From the NCBI GenBank assembly GCA_023391105.1, contig JAEWBO010000024.1:4057-68056 (forward strand): a stretch of DNA of 64,000 nucleotides. Reading direction: 5' to 3'. This document shows, in pieces, positions 25,081 through 34,203 of this stretch. Source of the stretch: Bacillota bacterium. GTDB lineage: Bacteria; Bacillota; Clostridia; Christensenellales; SZUA-584. The notes under the pieces were generated by a model. It ran no database searches and had not been told where the DNA came from. It saw only the letters and a list, made by a program, of their open reading frames with translations. How positions within the stretch are numbered: position 1 is the stretch's first letter; each line of letters begins with the position of its first letter. The position numbers and the translations under genes are program-made.

Positions 25081-26172
25081 TTATAGGAATATTATCAGAG
25101 CACCGATAACTGCGGCGGCAGCCAGCGCAATAATACCGATTTTCAGTACGCTGTATGGCGAGTCGCCAAATATCATTCCGGTCTGTCCGTTTATATAAAT
25201 ATGGTAGCTTTTGTTTTTATATCTGTACGTAACGATCCAGACGGGTAAAAGAAGCTGTCTGAAAGTTATTTTCGAATAAGTGACGCAGGTGTTTACCGCA
25301 CCGACGACATCGGCACCACGCTTCACAGTACGGTGAACCTCATCGCGCACTGTATCGCCCATATAGCTTTGAGCATGTTCCCACATAGCCTCTAGACCGT
25401 TTTTATAGCGTAAGACAGCGTATCCCGTCAGATACTTGGGGGAGAAGCTGACAAGCTCATTAAGCTTAAACGGTTCGATTCTTTCTATCGTTTTTGCGTC
25501 CGGCTTTCCGGCATCGTTGAAAATGACATTTTTAAATGTCCTATCAATTGCGCCCGTCACAAAGCGCCAGCGCATCTTTTTGACTTTGTGTTTTTTCGTA
25601 TCCGTTCGTTCGTCACTGGTGACAGTGTCGATTTCTGTATCCGTATAGCTATTGGCGACCTGGCCGGTATAAGCCGCATCGACTTGCGCGTCAAATGACC
25701 AGTATGGCAAATAGATTCCGTTTAGCCGATCAGAAGTATACTCCGATTTAAATGGAAAGGGCGCGAGATAACGCTTTGTTATCCATTCAGACACACGTTC
25801 ATGGGCGTTATCCTTATCAACTTTAAAAGGGATGATGGAATCCGGACGAACGCCGGGGGCTTCATCCAAGACTGAGATATGCTGTGAGGCGCAAAAAGGG
25901 CAGTTCAAATTTCCTTCCGCTGCGGTAATGATAAACTTACCTTTGCAGTCAGAACATATCACCGTTCTGACCGGATAACCCCAATCCTGCAATGCCGGGT
26001 CGTTTTCTGCGGTTGTAAAATCGAAAACAACATTTTCGGAATTCTGCTGGCAGGCATTTTCGACATAGCCGCAAGTTGAGCAATTAAGATTAAGCGATGA
26101 TGAGTCGTGTTTCATACTGGAAGCACAGGACGGGCATTTAAATTCTTCTTGCTTTTGTATGCTTTTGCTCAT
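25081..26172 (-). CDS. Zinc-ribbon membrane protein (TFIIB-type zinc ribbon, YdjG-like)
   Basis: 363 residues. Two N-terminal zinc ribbons are visible: CPSC...CSTC within residues 10-40 and CSDC...CPFC about 45 residues later. A long soluble middle with several aromatic beta segments (YLPYWSFDAQVDAAYTG) follows. A single C-terminal membrane helix (IIALAAAAVIGALIIFL) tail-anchors the protein. Similar proteins are annotated as TFIIB-type zinc ribbon-containing proteins; their role is not known. ATG at 26172 is preferred because GGGGAG lies 7 bases upstream; the ATG five codons earlier precedes that site. Confidence 0.75.
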   Translation of the reverse strand: MSKSIQKQEEFKCPSCASSMKHDSSSLNLNCSTCGYVENACQQNSENVVFDFTTAENDPALQDWGYPVRTVICSDCKGKFIITAAEGNLNCPFCASQHISVLDEAPGVRPDSIIPFKVDKDNAHERVSEWITKRYLAPFPFKSEYTSDRLNGIYLPYWSFDAQVDAAYTGQVANSYTDTEIDTVTSDERTDTKKHKVKKMRWRFVTGAIDRTFKNVIFNDAGKPDAKTIERIEPFKLNELVSFSPKYLTGYAVLRYKNGLEAMWEHAQSYMGDTVRDEVHRTVKRGADVVGAVNTCVTYSKITFRQLLLPVWIVTYRYKNKSYHIYINGQTGMIFGDSPYSVLKIGIIALAAAAVIGALIIFL

Positions 26173-26477
26173 GTTTATTCTCCCCATTATGAACGATCTG
26201 AAATTATGGTCTGTTATGGAATAACAATCATGTTCATTCCACTATAATTAACCATATATATTGTTTTACACCATTTAAGGAATGTCAATCAGTTTTTAAC
26301 CATGGGCAGCAAAACATATGTGGAGAACATCGCCAAATGCAGGGTGTGTCAGGTTATGTCATGCTTTTTATAATTAAGTCGTTGGTTTATGTTGTGGGGA
26401 AATATCGGATAATAATGATTGTGAAACAGCGAAAAATTATATATAATAAGCCAAAGTCACAAAGCGGAGGTTCAAGC
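26173..26477. other. Divergent intergenic region
   Basis: 305 bases between the zinc-ribbon gene (minus) and hutP (plus), AT-rich. It holds a good plus-strand promoter (26419-26447) and a possible minus-strand one: TTGACA (26288-26283), 17 bases, AACAAT (26265-26260). I see no riboswitch or small gene. Confidence 0.5.
26419..26447 (+). promoter_or_regulatory. Sigma-A promoter of the hutP-cmk-plsC-ispH/S1 operon
   Basis: TTGTGA (26419-26424), 17 bases, TATAAT (26442-26447), 31 bases before the HutP-like start codon. Confidence 0.7.
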
Positions 26478-26888
26478 ATGATGCCTGGAAGCAGAGAAAT
26501 CGCCAAAGCAGCTATACGTTTGGCGCTGACATCTTCAAGGGAGGATGAGAAGGCGCTCAAAGAGCGATACGGTACAAAAGGTATTCGCGTAGCAGCTGTC
26601 GATTTTGGCGGAGAGTATCTGGCTTCAGTCATGAGAATCGTCGAATGCTGCGTTGTGGCGGCCAAAAGAGAAAAGATTATTGGTGAAACCCACCATGAAG
26701 AAGGCGCTGTCGCTGGTGCGGCAAGGGAAGCCATTTCACAAATCACCTCCAAGGCCATTGGGCTCAATGTTGGCGGAAAAATCGGGATTGCGCGTTGTGA
26801 CGAACATCTCGCGGTAGGCATTTTCTTTGGTATCGGTTTGCTGCATTTAAACGAAGTGGCCATTGGGCTGGGGCATAGAGTCATATGA
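26478..26888 (+). CDS. HutP-family protein
   Basis: 136 residues, the HutP fold. In Bacillus HutP is an L-histidine- and Mg-dependent RNA-binding antiterminator of the hut operon. The metal/ligand cluster is present as THHEEG (His72, His73, Glu74, Glu75), as are the RVAAVDFGGEY strand and a Gly-rich C-terminus. No histidine-utilisation genes are nearby; instead it is translationally coupled to cmk (4-base ATGA overlap). It may therefore regulate another transcript or serve a different ligand. Start ATG at 26478 with GCGGAGG 7 bases upstream; ATG at 26481 is equally possible. Confidence 0.85.
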   Translation: MMPGSREIAKAAIRLALTSSREDEKALKERYGTKGIRVAAVDFGGEYLASVMRIVECCVVAAKREKIIGETHHEEGAVAGAAREAISQITSKAIGLNVGGKIGIARCDEHLAVGIFFGIGLLHLNEVAIGLGHRVI

Positions 26889-27544
26889 TCAATATTGCGA
26901 TAGACGGCCCTTCGGGCTCGGGAAAAAGTACGCTGGCCAAAGCCATTGCAAAGTCGCTCCGTATTCATTATCTTGATACGGGTGCCATGTACAGAGGCGT
27001 GGGATATGCCGCATTGCAAGCCGGTGTGGATGCCTGCAACGCAGGCGAGGTTGAAAAATTCCTCAATACAATCGATATTGAAACGATATATAAAGATGAT
27101 GAGCAACAAGTGTTGGTCAACGGCGAAAACATCATGCCGTTTATCCGCACACCGGAGGTTTCTAAAGCGGCTTCCGATATTTCGGCGCATCCTTGCGTCC
27201 GATTGAAGCTGGTTGCCATGCAGCGAGAGGTGGCATCAAGTTATGACGTCGTGCTGGACGGGCGCGATATCGGCACATTCGTGCTGCCCAATGCAAAGCA
27301 TAAATTTTTTGTCACTGCCGATGTAGAAGAACGGGCGCGTCGCAGGCAGGCCGAGCTCATTCAAAGCGGCATAGAGAGCGATTATCAAAAGGTTCTTGAT
27401 GATATGCGCCTCCGTGACAAAAACGATTCATCCAGAAGCTTGGCTCCGCTTAAAAAAGCGGATGATGCCATTCTTATTGATACCACTTCACTAGACATCG
27501 ACGCGGTTGTTGCGCTTGTTTTGTCAAAATTTAGACAGGAGTAG
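26885..27544 (+). CDS. cmk: Cytidylate kinase
   Basis: Phosphorylates CMP and dCMP, 219 residues. P-loop GPSGSGKST at the N-terminus, YLDTGAMYR for base binding, and DGRDIGTFVLP. ATG overlaps the HutP-like stop by 4 bases. The order cmk-plsC-ispH-rpsA is a conserved clostridial block. Confidence 0.96.
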   Translation: MINIAIDGPSGSGKSTLAKAIAKSLRIHYLDTGAMYRGVGYAALQAGVDACNAGEVEKFLNTIDIETIYKDDEQQVLVNGENIMPFIRTPEVSKAASDISAHPCVRLKLVAMQREVASSYDVVLDGRDIGTFVLPNAKHKFFVTADVEERARRRQAELIQSGIESDYQKVLDDMRLRDKNDSSRSLAPLKKADDAILIDTTSLDIDAVVALVLSKFRQE

Positions 27545-27547
27545 GTT

Positions 27548-28135
27548 ATGCTTTATAAGATATTAAGATGGATAGGGAAGCCTGTTATTTATTTGCTGTT
27601 TTTCCCTAGAATTATTGGGAAGAAGAACAGCAGAATAAAGGGTAAGGCGGTGGTGATTTCCAACCATTTAAGCATGTGGGATCCGCTCCTTATTGCCGTT
27701 ATTATTCGGCGGCAAATTTTCTGGATGGGCAAAGCCGAGCTTTTTAAAAGCAGAATCGCAAGTCTATTTTTCAAAGCTATGAAGGCGTTTCCGGTAAGAC
27801 GCGGCGAGGGAGACCTTGCGGCAATCCGTCATGCGTTTCGGGTGCTACGCGACGGCAAGCTGTTTGGCATATTCCCGGAAGGCACGCGTATCAAATCAAA
27901 AGACATTTCCCGTTTCGAGCCGGGGACAGCGATGATTGCTCTAAAAAATGATGCGCCTGTGTTGCCGATTTATATTAAAGGAAACTATAAGCTTTTCAGG
28001 CGGATGAAGGTGATTATCGGAGATCCCATTCATTTGGCGGATTACGTGGGTACAAAAACAGATACGGCGACTGTGGAAGCCGCTTCGCGTTTCTTGGAAG
28101 ACAAGCTAATCGATTTGCGAAATACAATGTTTTAG
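27548..28135 (+). CDS. plsC: 1-acyl-sn-glycerol-3-phosphate acyltransferase
   Basis: Membrane-bound acyltransferase making phosphatidic acid, 195 residues. A hydrophobic N-terminal segment precedes the catalytic NHLSMWDP (NHx4D motif), then FPEGTR and PVLPIYIKG. Three bases after cmk and directly adjoining ispH. Confidence 0.93.
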   Translation: MLYKILRWIGKPVIYLLFFPRIIGKKNSRIKGKAVVISNHLSMWDPLLIAVIIRRQIFWMGKAELFKSRIASLFFKAMKAFPVRRGEGDLAAIRHAFRVLRDGKLFGIFPEGTRIKSKDISRFEPGTAMIALKNDAPVLPIYIKGNYKLFRRMKVIIGDPIHLADYVGTKTDTATVEAASRFLEDKLIDLRNTMF

Positions 28136-28144
28136 GTGGTATCA

Positions 28145-30307
28145 GTGGTTATACTCGCAGAAAATGCAGGTTTTTGCTTTGGTGTTAAGCGAGCCGTGGA
28201 GGCTGTGGAAAAGCATATCGATTCACGTATCGTCACATTGGGGCCGCTTATTCATAATAAGGACGTGGTGCAGTCTCTTGAGGAACGCGGCGTCCGGTGT
28301 GTTAAGAGTATAGACGAAGTGAATGCCGGTGAAACGGTTGTGATACGTTCGCATGGAGCCACACCGGATGTGTACGCACAGCTTTACGACAAAGGCATAG
28401 AACACATTGATGCGACTTGTCCGTTTGTGAAAAGGATTCATGAGCGGGTTCGTGAAGCAAGAGATTCCGGTCAGCATGTGATTATCGTGGGCGAGGTTGG
28501 ACATCCCGAGGTGGACGGCATTTTAGGCTGGGCAGGCGATAACTCTCACGCTGTATACAGCGTGGATGATGTCGCAGCTCTGTCGCCTATACCGGAAGCG
28601 GTGGTGGTGGCGCAGACAACAATTACGCAGGAAAAATGGCAAACGATACTTAAAGCGCTTGAAACAAAGATTACCCGTATTATTCCCTTCATGAGCATTT
28701 GCTCCGCGACACAGCAGCGTCAGAATGAGGCCAAAGAAATTGCGCAGAAAGCGGATACAATTATTGTTGTGGGCGGGCGGCAAAGCTCCAATACAAGGAA
28801 ATTATTCGAATTATGCAAAAGATACTGCAAAAATGTTTATCATATTGAGCATAAAAGTGAACTATTACTTGAAAAAATGCGGGTTGGTGATATAATAGGC
28901 ATTGTCGCCGGTGCTTCAACACCGGATACGATGATTAGGGAGGTTTTTGACTACATGATTGAAAATGAGAAAGTGCTGCCGGTCGCTGAGGGTGAGGAGA
29001 TTACCACTGAAGAGACCGCAGCCAACGACATGGTAGAAACAGCTGAAGAATCAGCGTCTACCGCAGACGAGACAGCCACATCCCCAGAAGTATCTGAAGA
29101 AGAAAATGAGAAGGCACCCGAAGCTCCGGCTACCGAAAAGGATGAGTTCCTGGAAGGTTTGGAAAAGGTTGTTCGTTTGAAGAAGGGTCAGCTCATAACA
29201 GGCAACATCGTTCAAGTAACGGATGATGATGTGTGTGTCAATATTGGATATAAGTCAGACGGAATTATTCATCGGAATGAATTATCTATGCAAGAAATTG
29301 ATCCCAAAGAAGTCTTTCATATCGGTGATGAGATCGAAGCGGAAGTTATCAGCCTTAACGATGGCGAAGGCAACGTGCTCCTCTCTAGAAAACGTGTAGA
29401 GAGAAAGTTGAACTGGCAGCATATACAGGAGAATGTCGGTACGGATAAGCTTTACAAGTGTACCGTTAAGAAAGCCGTTAAGGGCGGCGTTACGACCAAG
29501 ATTGAAGGTTACAGCGCCTTTATTCCTGCCTCGCATCTTTCACTCAAATATGTGGAGGATTTGAAGCAGTTTGAAGGAAAAGAGCTTGAAGTCACGCTGA
29601 TTGATGCTGACAAAAAGCAAGAGCGTCTTGTGGCTTCGTATAAGGGCGTGCTGCTTAAAGACAAGAAAGAGCAGGAACAGAAGCTCTGGGAAAGCTTTAC
29701 CAAAGGACAGAATATCAAAGGCACTGTCAAAAGACTTACGGATTTTGGTGCGTTTGTGGATGTCGGCGGCGTAGATGGCCTGCTGCACATTTCCGATATG
29801 GCATGGAACCGAGTCAAGCATCCGTCAGACGTTGTGTCAGAAGGTCAAGAGCTTGATCTGGTTGTGTTAAACGTGGATCCGGCCAAGAAAAAAATCGCTC
29901 TTGGATACAAGCAGCTTCAGCCTAAGCCATGGGATCTTGTAGCCGAAAAATATAATGTCGGTGATGTGGTAACAGGTAAGGTTGTGCGCATTGTACCGTT
30001 CGGTGCTTTCGTTCAGCTTGAGCCCTCGATCGATGGCCTTGTGCATATTTCTCAGATTTGTGCACACCGTCTTGAGAAGGTGGAGGATGAATTACGCATC
30101 GGTGATGAGATCGAAGTGAAGATTCTTGAAGTCAACGCAGAGAAGCGCAAGATAAGTCTTTCCAGAAAGGCACTGTTGCCTGAGGTTGAAAAGCCCATGG
30201 AAAAGAAAGAAGTCATCGAGAGGGAAGATAATTTCCACTACGAAATCCCTCCCGTACAAGAGTCGACAGTATCTCTTGCGGACTTTTTTCCAAAAAAAGA
30301 TGAATAA
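28145..30307 (+). CDS. ispH: Bifunctional IspH (HMBPP reductase) - ribosomal protein S1 fusion
   Basis: 720-residue fusion. Residues 1-275 are IspH, the last enzyme of the non-mevalonate isoprenoid pathway, with all three [4Fe-4S] ligands: Cys11 in AGFCFGV, Cys92 in DATCPF, Cys186 in SICSATQQRQ. An acidic Glu/Ala-rich linker runs to about 340. It is followed by four S1 RNA-binding repeats, the last two with the classic FGAFVxxxxxxDGLLHIS pattern. The fusion is known in Clostridia. Start: GTG at 28145 gives MVILAENAGFCFG, as in other IspH proteins; the GTG at 28136 is too close to the Shine-Dalgarno. It is the last gene of the hutP-cmk-plsC operon, with a terminator 76 bases downstream. Confidence 0.96.
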   Translation: MVILAENAGFCFGVKRAVEAVEKHIDSRIVTLGPLIHNKDVVQSLEERGVRCVKSIDEVNAGETVVIRSHGATPDVYAQLYDKGIEHIDATCPFVKRIHERVREARDSGQHVIIVGEVGHPEVDGILGWAGDNSHAVYSVDDVAALSPIPEAVVVAQTTITQEKWQTILKALETKITRIIPFMSICSATQQRQNEAKEIAQKADTIIVVGGRQSSNTRKLFELCKRYCKNVYHIEHKSELLLEKMRVGDIIGIVAGASTPDTMIREVFDYMIENEKVLPVAEGEEITTEETAANDMVETAEESASTADETATSPEVSEEENEKAPEAPATEKDEFLEGLEKVVRLKKGQLITGNIVQVTDDDVCVNIGYKSDGIIHRNELSMQEIDPKEVFHIGDEIEAEVISLNDGEGNVLLSRKRVERKLNWQHIQENVGTDKLYKCTVKKAVKGGVTTKIEGYSAFIPASHLSLKYVEDLKQFEGKELEVTLIDADKKQERLVASYKGVLLKDKKEQEQKLWESFTKGQNIKGTVKRLTDFGAFVDVGGVDGLLHISDMAWNRVKHPSDVVSEGQELDLVVLNVDPAKKKIALGYKQLQPKPWDLVAEKYNVGDVVTGKVVRIVPFGAFVQLEPSIDGLVHISQICAHRLEKVEDELRIGDEIEVKILEVNAEKRKISLSRKALLPEVEKPMEKKEVIEREDNFHYEIPPVQESTVSLADFFPKKDE

Positions 30308-30383
30308 GGCTTGAATATTTGTGACTAATCTGGTAATAATGATTAATGACCTCACAAAATATATTAAGACCCCCTTTACATTG

Positions 30384-30413
30384 GTCGTGATGCAAATCGC
30401 GACTTCTTTTTTT
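30384..30413 (+). terminator. Terminator after ispH-S1
   Basis: GTCGTGAT (30384-30391) / ATCGCGAC (30396-30403) with a GCAA tetraloop, followed by TTCTTTTTTT. Confidence 0.85.
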
Positions 30414-30463
30414 GCCATGGCAGTCAAGTAGTCACTGTTTTTCTTTTAGAAATGATGATATAC

Positions 30464-30469
30464 TATAAT
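30464..30469 (+). promoter_or_regulatory. -10 box upstream of polA
   Basis: TATAAT 27 bases before the ATG. The -35 region (TTCTTT at about 30441) is a poor match, so strength is uncertain. Confidence 0.4.
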
Positions 30470-30496
30470 CAAATTGTGAAACGATTTGGAGATTTA

Positions 30497-33052
30497 ATGA
30501 AGAAAACATTAATGGCCGTGGATGGCAACAGCTTAATGCACCGGGCCTTTTATGCGCTTCCTATACTGACAAATGCCAGCGGAGAATATACGAATGCCGT
30601 TTATGGCTTTTTTTCCATGATGATCAATGCACTATCGGCACTGACACCCGATTATCTTGCCATCGCGTTTGATATGAAAGGCAAAACGTTCAGGCATAAC
30701 GTTTTTACAGAATATAAAGGTACGCGCAAGGAGACGCCTGAAGAGCTGATTCCGCAATTCGGCACGCTCAAAAAGGCGTTAAAGGACATCGGCATCACTG
30801 TTCTGGAAAAAGAAGGCTACGAGGCCGATGATATTTTGGGTGTGCTGTCAAGGATCGCATCGGAAAATGGAATGAACTCCGTTCTGCTGACGGGTGATAA
30901 GGACGCGTTGCAGCTTGTTTCGGATTCCTGTCGTGTGATGCTTACACGCAAAGGCGTGAGCGAGCTGGAAATCTATGATATTCAAAAGCTTGATGAGATT
31001 TATCAGCTAGTCCCAGAGCAGATCGTGGATTTGAAAGGCTTTATGGGAGATAAATCCGACAACATACCCGGCGTGCCCGGCGTGGGCGAGAAGACCGCGC
31101 TGAATCTCCTGCACGCATATACAAATATGGATGGTGTATATGCACATATCGACGAGGTGAAGGGCAAGCTTAAAGAAAAACTGTCTGACAACAAAGAACT
31201 TGCAGAAATCAGTCGTTTGCTTGCGAAAATCGATATATATGCGCCTGTTGAAATATCCTTGCCAGAGCTATCTTTTTCGGGCTTGACAGCAGAAAACGCA
31301 GGGCCTGTTTTTGAAAGGCTGACCTTTTCTACATTGATGAAACGCATAGGCGCTGCTGTGGAGCAGCCTTTGAAGAAAGAAATTGAATGCATCAAAATCA
31401 ATAACGCAGAGCAGTTGAAAGACGCTGTTGAGCAGGCTTGGCGGCAGGATGTGCTGGCTTTCGATTTTGGTGACGATATGACGCTGGCCTTTTCCGACGA
31501 CAAGCAATTTGTGATTGTTTCGGAGCATTCTTTGCTGAATTTGGATTTCTCGCGTGAAACAGTGCTGCATGCGTTGCAGCCACTGTTGGAAGATGCCGGC
31601 ATTACCAAACTGTTGCATGATGCGAAATCCGTGATTCCCATGCTGAGTGACTTTGGCGTGGGGATTAATGGCGAAGTTTTTGATACAAAGCTTGCCGAAT
31701 ACGCCATTGATCCGTCATCGGCGGGATTATCGCTGGGCGGCCTGGTAGAGAAGTATAAGCTCAGCGGATGCGCAGCAGCGATATTTGGTATGTACAGCGC
31801 GCAGATGCAAAAGCTGAAGGAAGACGGCGTCTGGTTCGTCTATCATGATGTTGAGATGCCGTTGATGCGTGTGCTGCTGGATATGGAGCAGACGGGCTTC
31901 CGCATCGATTTACAGGAGCTCAAAGCCTACGATGATAAACTCACAACCGAGATAGATGCGCTCACCACAGCAATATATGATTTGTGCGGTTTTTCGGATT
32001 TCAACATCAATTCTACAAAGCAGCTAGGGCAGGTGTTGTTTGAACGGTTGGGTCTGCCTGCGGGCAAGAAAAGCAAAACAGGCTATTCCACGGATATCGA
32101 GGTGCTTGAAAAGCTTTCCGATATGCATCCTGTGATTGATAAGATCATCGAATACAGACGGCTCACAAAGCTCAAAAGTACCTATCTTGACGGTCTTAGA
32201 AAGATTGCCGACTCAGATGGTTTCGTCCATACAACGTTTGTGCAGATTTCTACAGTGACGGGCCGTATCTCCAGCAAGGAGCCCAATTTGCAAAACATCC
32301 CGATACGTACCCAGGAAGGACGTGAGATACGCCGATTGTTTCTGCCGTCCTCGGACGAGCGAAGTCTTGTGGCAGCAGACTACTCACAGATCGAGCTGCG
32401 CATTCTGGCCGCGATATCCGGTGATGACGTGATGAAGGACGCGTTTGCCTCAGGGATTGACATCCACACACGCACCGCATCCGAGGTGTTTGGTGTGCCG
32501 ATTGATGCCGTGTCGGATGAAATGAGGCGCAGCGCCAAGGCTGTCAATTTCGGCATTGTTTATGGCATCAGCGATTTTGGGCTTGCAAGAAACCTGAATA
32601 TTCCTGTTAAAAAAGCAGCTGTTTATATCGATCGTTATTTCGCGCGTTTCTCAGGTGTGCGAGCCTATATGGATGAGATTATTGCCAAAGCTAAAGCCGA
32701 CGGTTATGTGACAACGCTGCTGGGGCGCCGTCGTTATCTGCCGGAGCTTCGCTCCAGCAATTACAATGTCCGATCGTTTGGCGAACGGGCTGCGCTCAAT
32801 ACGCCCATACAGGGCACAGCCGCCGATATCATCAAGATTGCGATGGTCGATGTGTCTAAGAAGCTAAATGAAGGTGGATATCGCTCAAAGCTGATTCTGC
32901 AGGTGCACGACGAACTGGTCATCGATACCGCTGCGGATGAAGTGGGTGCCGTGAGTAAACTGCTCAAAGAGTGCATGGAAAACGCGTATCCAATGGATGT
33001 GCCGCTCAAAGCGCAGGTCAGTGTGGGCAGCAACTGGCTGGATGCGAAATGA
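30497..33052 (+). CDS. polA: DNA polymerase I
   Basis: 851 residues. The N-terminal 5'-nuclease (flap) domain covers 1-290 (DGNSLMHRAFYA, GYEADDILG, GDKDALQL, GVPGVGEKTA). Middle 3'-5' exonuclease-like domain: exo I reads FDFGDD instead of DxE, and exo II has HDAKSV where an Asp is needed, so proofreading is predicted lost, as in many Bacillota. The polymerase domain is intact: motif A ADYSQIELR, motif B RRSAKAVNFGIVYG, motif C QVHDELV. ATG at 30497 with TTTGGAG 5-6 bases upstream. coaE overlaps by 4 bases (ATGA). Confidence 0.97.
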   Translation: MKKTLMAVDGNSLMHRAFYALPILTNASGEYTNAVYGFFSMMINALSALTPDYLAIAFDMKGKTFRHNVFTEYKGTRKETPEELIPQFGTLKKALKDIGITVLEKEGYEADDILGVLSRIASENGMNSVLLTGDKDALQLVSDSCRVMLTRKGVSELEIYDIQKLDEIYQLVPEQIVDLKGFMGDKSDNIPGVPGVGEKTALNLLHAYTNMDGVYAHIDEVKGKLKEKLSDNKELAEISRLLAKIDIYAPVEISLPELSFSGLTAENAGPVFERLTFSTLMKRIGAAVEQPLKKEIECIKINNAEQLKDAVEQAWRQDVLAFDFGDDMTLAFSDDKQFVIVSEHSLLNLDFSRETVLHALQPLLEDAGITKLLHDAKSVIPMLSDFGVGINGEVFDTKLAEYAIDPSSAGLSLGGLVEKYKLSGCAAAIFGMYSAQMQKLKEDGVWFVYHDVEMPLMRVLLDMEQTGFRIDLQELKAYDDKLTTEIDALTTAIYDLCGFSDFNINSTKQLGQVLFERLGLPAGKKSKTGYSTDIEVLEKLSDMHPVIDKIIEYRRLTKLKSTYLDGLRKIADSDGFVHTTFVQISTVTGRISSKEPNLQNIPIRTQEGREIRRLFLPSSDERSLVAADYSQIELRILAAISGDDVMKDAFASGIDIHTRTASEVFGVPIDAVSDEMRRSAKAVNFGIVYGISDFGLARNLNIPVKKAAVYIDRYFARFSGVRAYMDEIIAKAKADGYVTTLLGRRRYLPELRSSNYNVRSFGERAALNTPIQGTAADIIKIAMVDVSKKLNEGGYRSKLILQVHDELVIDTAADEVGAVSKLLKECMENAYPMDVPLKAQVSVGSNWLDAK

Positions 33053-33621
33053 GAATCGGGATTACAGGCGGCATTGGATCGGGAAAATCCGAGGTGACGC
33101 GGTATTTACGCAGCCTTGGTGAATATGTCATATGCGCCGACGAGGTATCAAAACAGATTGTCAAACCGGGGGGAGAAGGCGCGCAGGCGCTAAGACGGGT
33201 TTTCGGAGACAGGATTTTTCATGAAAACGGCGAGCTGGACAGAAAAACACTTGCAGCCGATGTGTTTAATGATGATGAGCGCTTAAAGCTGCTTAATGAC
33301 ACACTGCATCCGTTGATTCTGGCTCACATAGAAAAGCTGGAGAAAATAATTGAAGGCCGCGTGTTTATAGACGCGGCGCTGCTTATACAGACAGGCATGC
33401 ATAAAACAGTGGATCGTATTTGGTTGGTGGTGGCGGATAAGAAGTCACGCGTGGAGCGCGTGATGAAGCGGGATGGTCTCACAGTGCAAGAAGTTATGCG
33501 GCGAATAAAAAGCCAGCTCAGTGATGAGGAAATGAAGCCGTACGTTGATGAGATCATTGACAACAGCGGCAGTATTGAAGCGCTGCAAAGGCGTGTAGAT
33601 AATCTGCTCGAACAACCATAA
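33049..33621 (+). CDS. coaE: Dephospho-CoA kinase
   Basis: Last step of coenzyme A synthesis, 190 residues. P-loop GITGGIGSGKS, then CADEVSKQIV and the DAALLIQ lid region. The ATG overlaps the polA stop by 4 bases. polA-coaE-transglycosylase is a frequent clostridial order. Confidence 0.95.
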   Translation: MRIGITGGIGSGKSEVTRYLRSLGEYVICADEVSKQIVKPGGEGAQALRRVFGDRIFHENGELDRKTLAADVFNDDERLKLLNDTLHPLILAHIEKLEKIIEGRVFIDAALLIQTGMHKTVDRIWLVVADKKSRVERVMKRDGLTVQEVMRRIKSQLSDEEMKPYVDEIIDNSGSIEALQRRVDNLLEQP

Positions 33622-33636
33622 AATGTGAGGTAGCTC

Positions 33637-34203
33637 ATGGCAGTACAAAGAAAGAGAAAAACCGCAGACAATAATATCAGGATTTGGACGATTGCATGTA
33701 TCGTTTTGGTTTGCGCAGTGGCTTTGCTGCTGCGCGGTATCGTCGTTTATCATTTTTATCCCCTTGAGTTTAAAGACGAGATTAAAAGATACAGCGAAGA
33801 ATACGCGCTTGATGCGTCTTTTGTCAGCGCAGTGATATGCACAGAAAGTGGTTTTGATGAAACGGCTGTGTCTCATCGGGGAGCTGTCGGCTTAATGCAA
33901 ATTATGCCGGATACGGGAACATGGGCAGCTGAAAAAATTGGCATATCGGACTTCTCAACAGATACGCTGACTCAGCCTGATGTGAACATACGCATTGGCT
34001 GCTGGTATCTGCGCTATCTTGACGATATGTTTGAAGGCGATCAAGACAAGGTAATGGCCGCATACAACGCCGGGCCGAATAACGTGAAGGAGTGGGCTGG
34101 CGGCGGAGAGCTTACTGATATCCCGTTTGCCGAAACGGAAAACTATCTTGTCAAGGTAACGAGAAATCATCAGATTTACAAGGGACTGTACGATGAACTT
34201 TAA
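33637..34203 (+). CDS. Membrane-anchored lytic transglycosylase (SLT domain)
   Basis: 188 residues. An N-terminal signal-anchor helix (IACIVLVCAVALLLRGIVVY) is followed by a Slt70-like domain with catalytic Glu in CTESGF, then GAVGLMQIMPDTG and AAYNAGPNNV. It cleaves peptidoglycan outside the membrane. It overlaps the following lipoprotein gene by 11 bases. Confidence 0.92.
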   Translation: MAVQRKRKTADNNIRIWTIACIVLVCAVALLLRGIVVYHFYPLEFKDEIKRYSEEYALDASFVSAVICTESGFDETAVSHRGAVGLMQIMPDTGTWAAEKIGISDFSTDTLTQPDVNIRIGCWYLRYLDDMFEGDQDKVMAAYNAGPNNVKEWAGGGELTDIPFAETENYLVKVTRNHQIYKGLYDEL

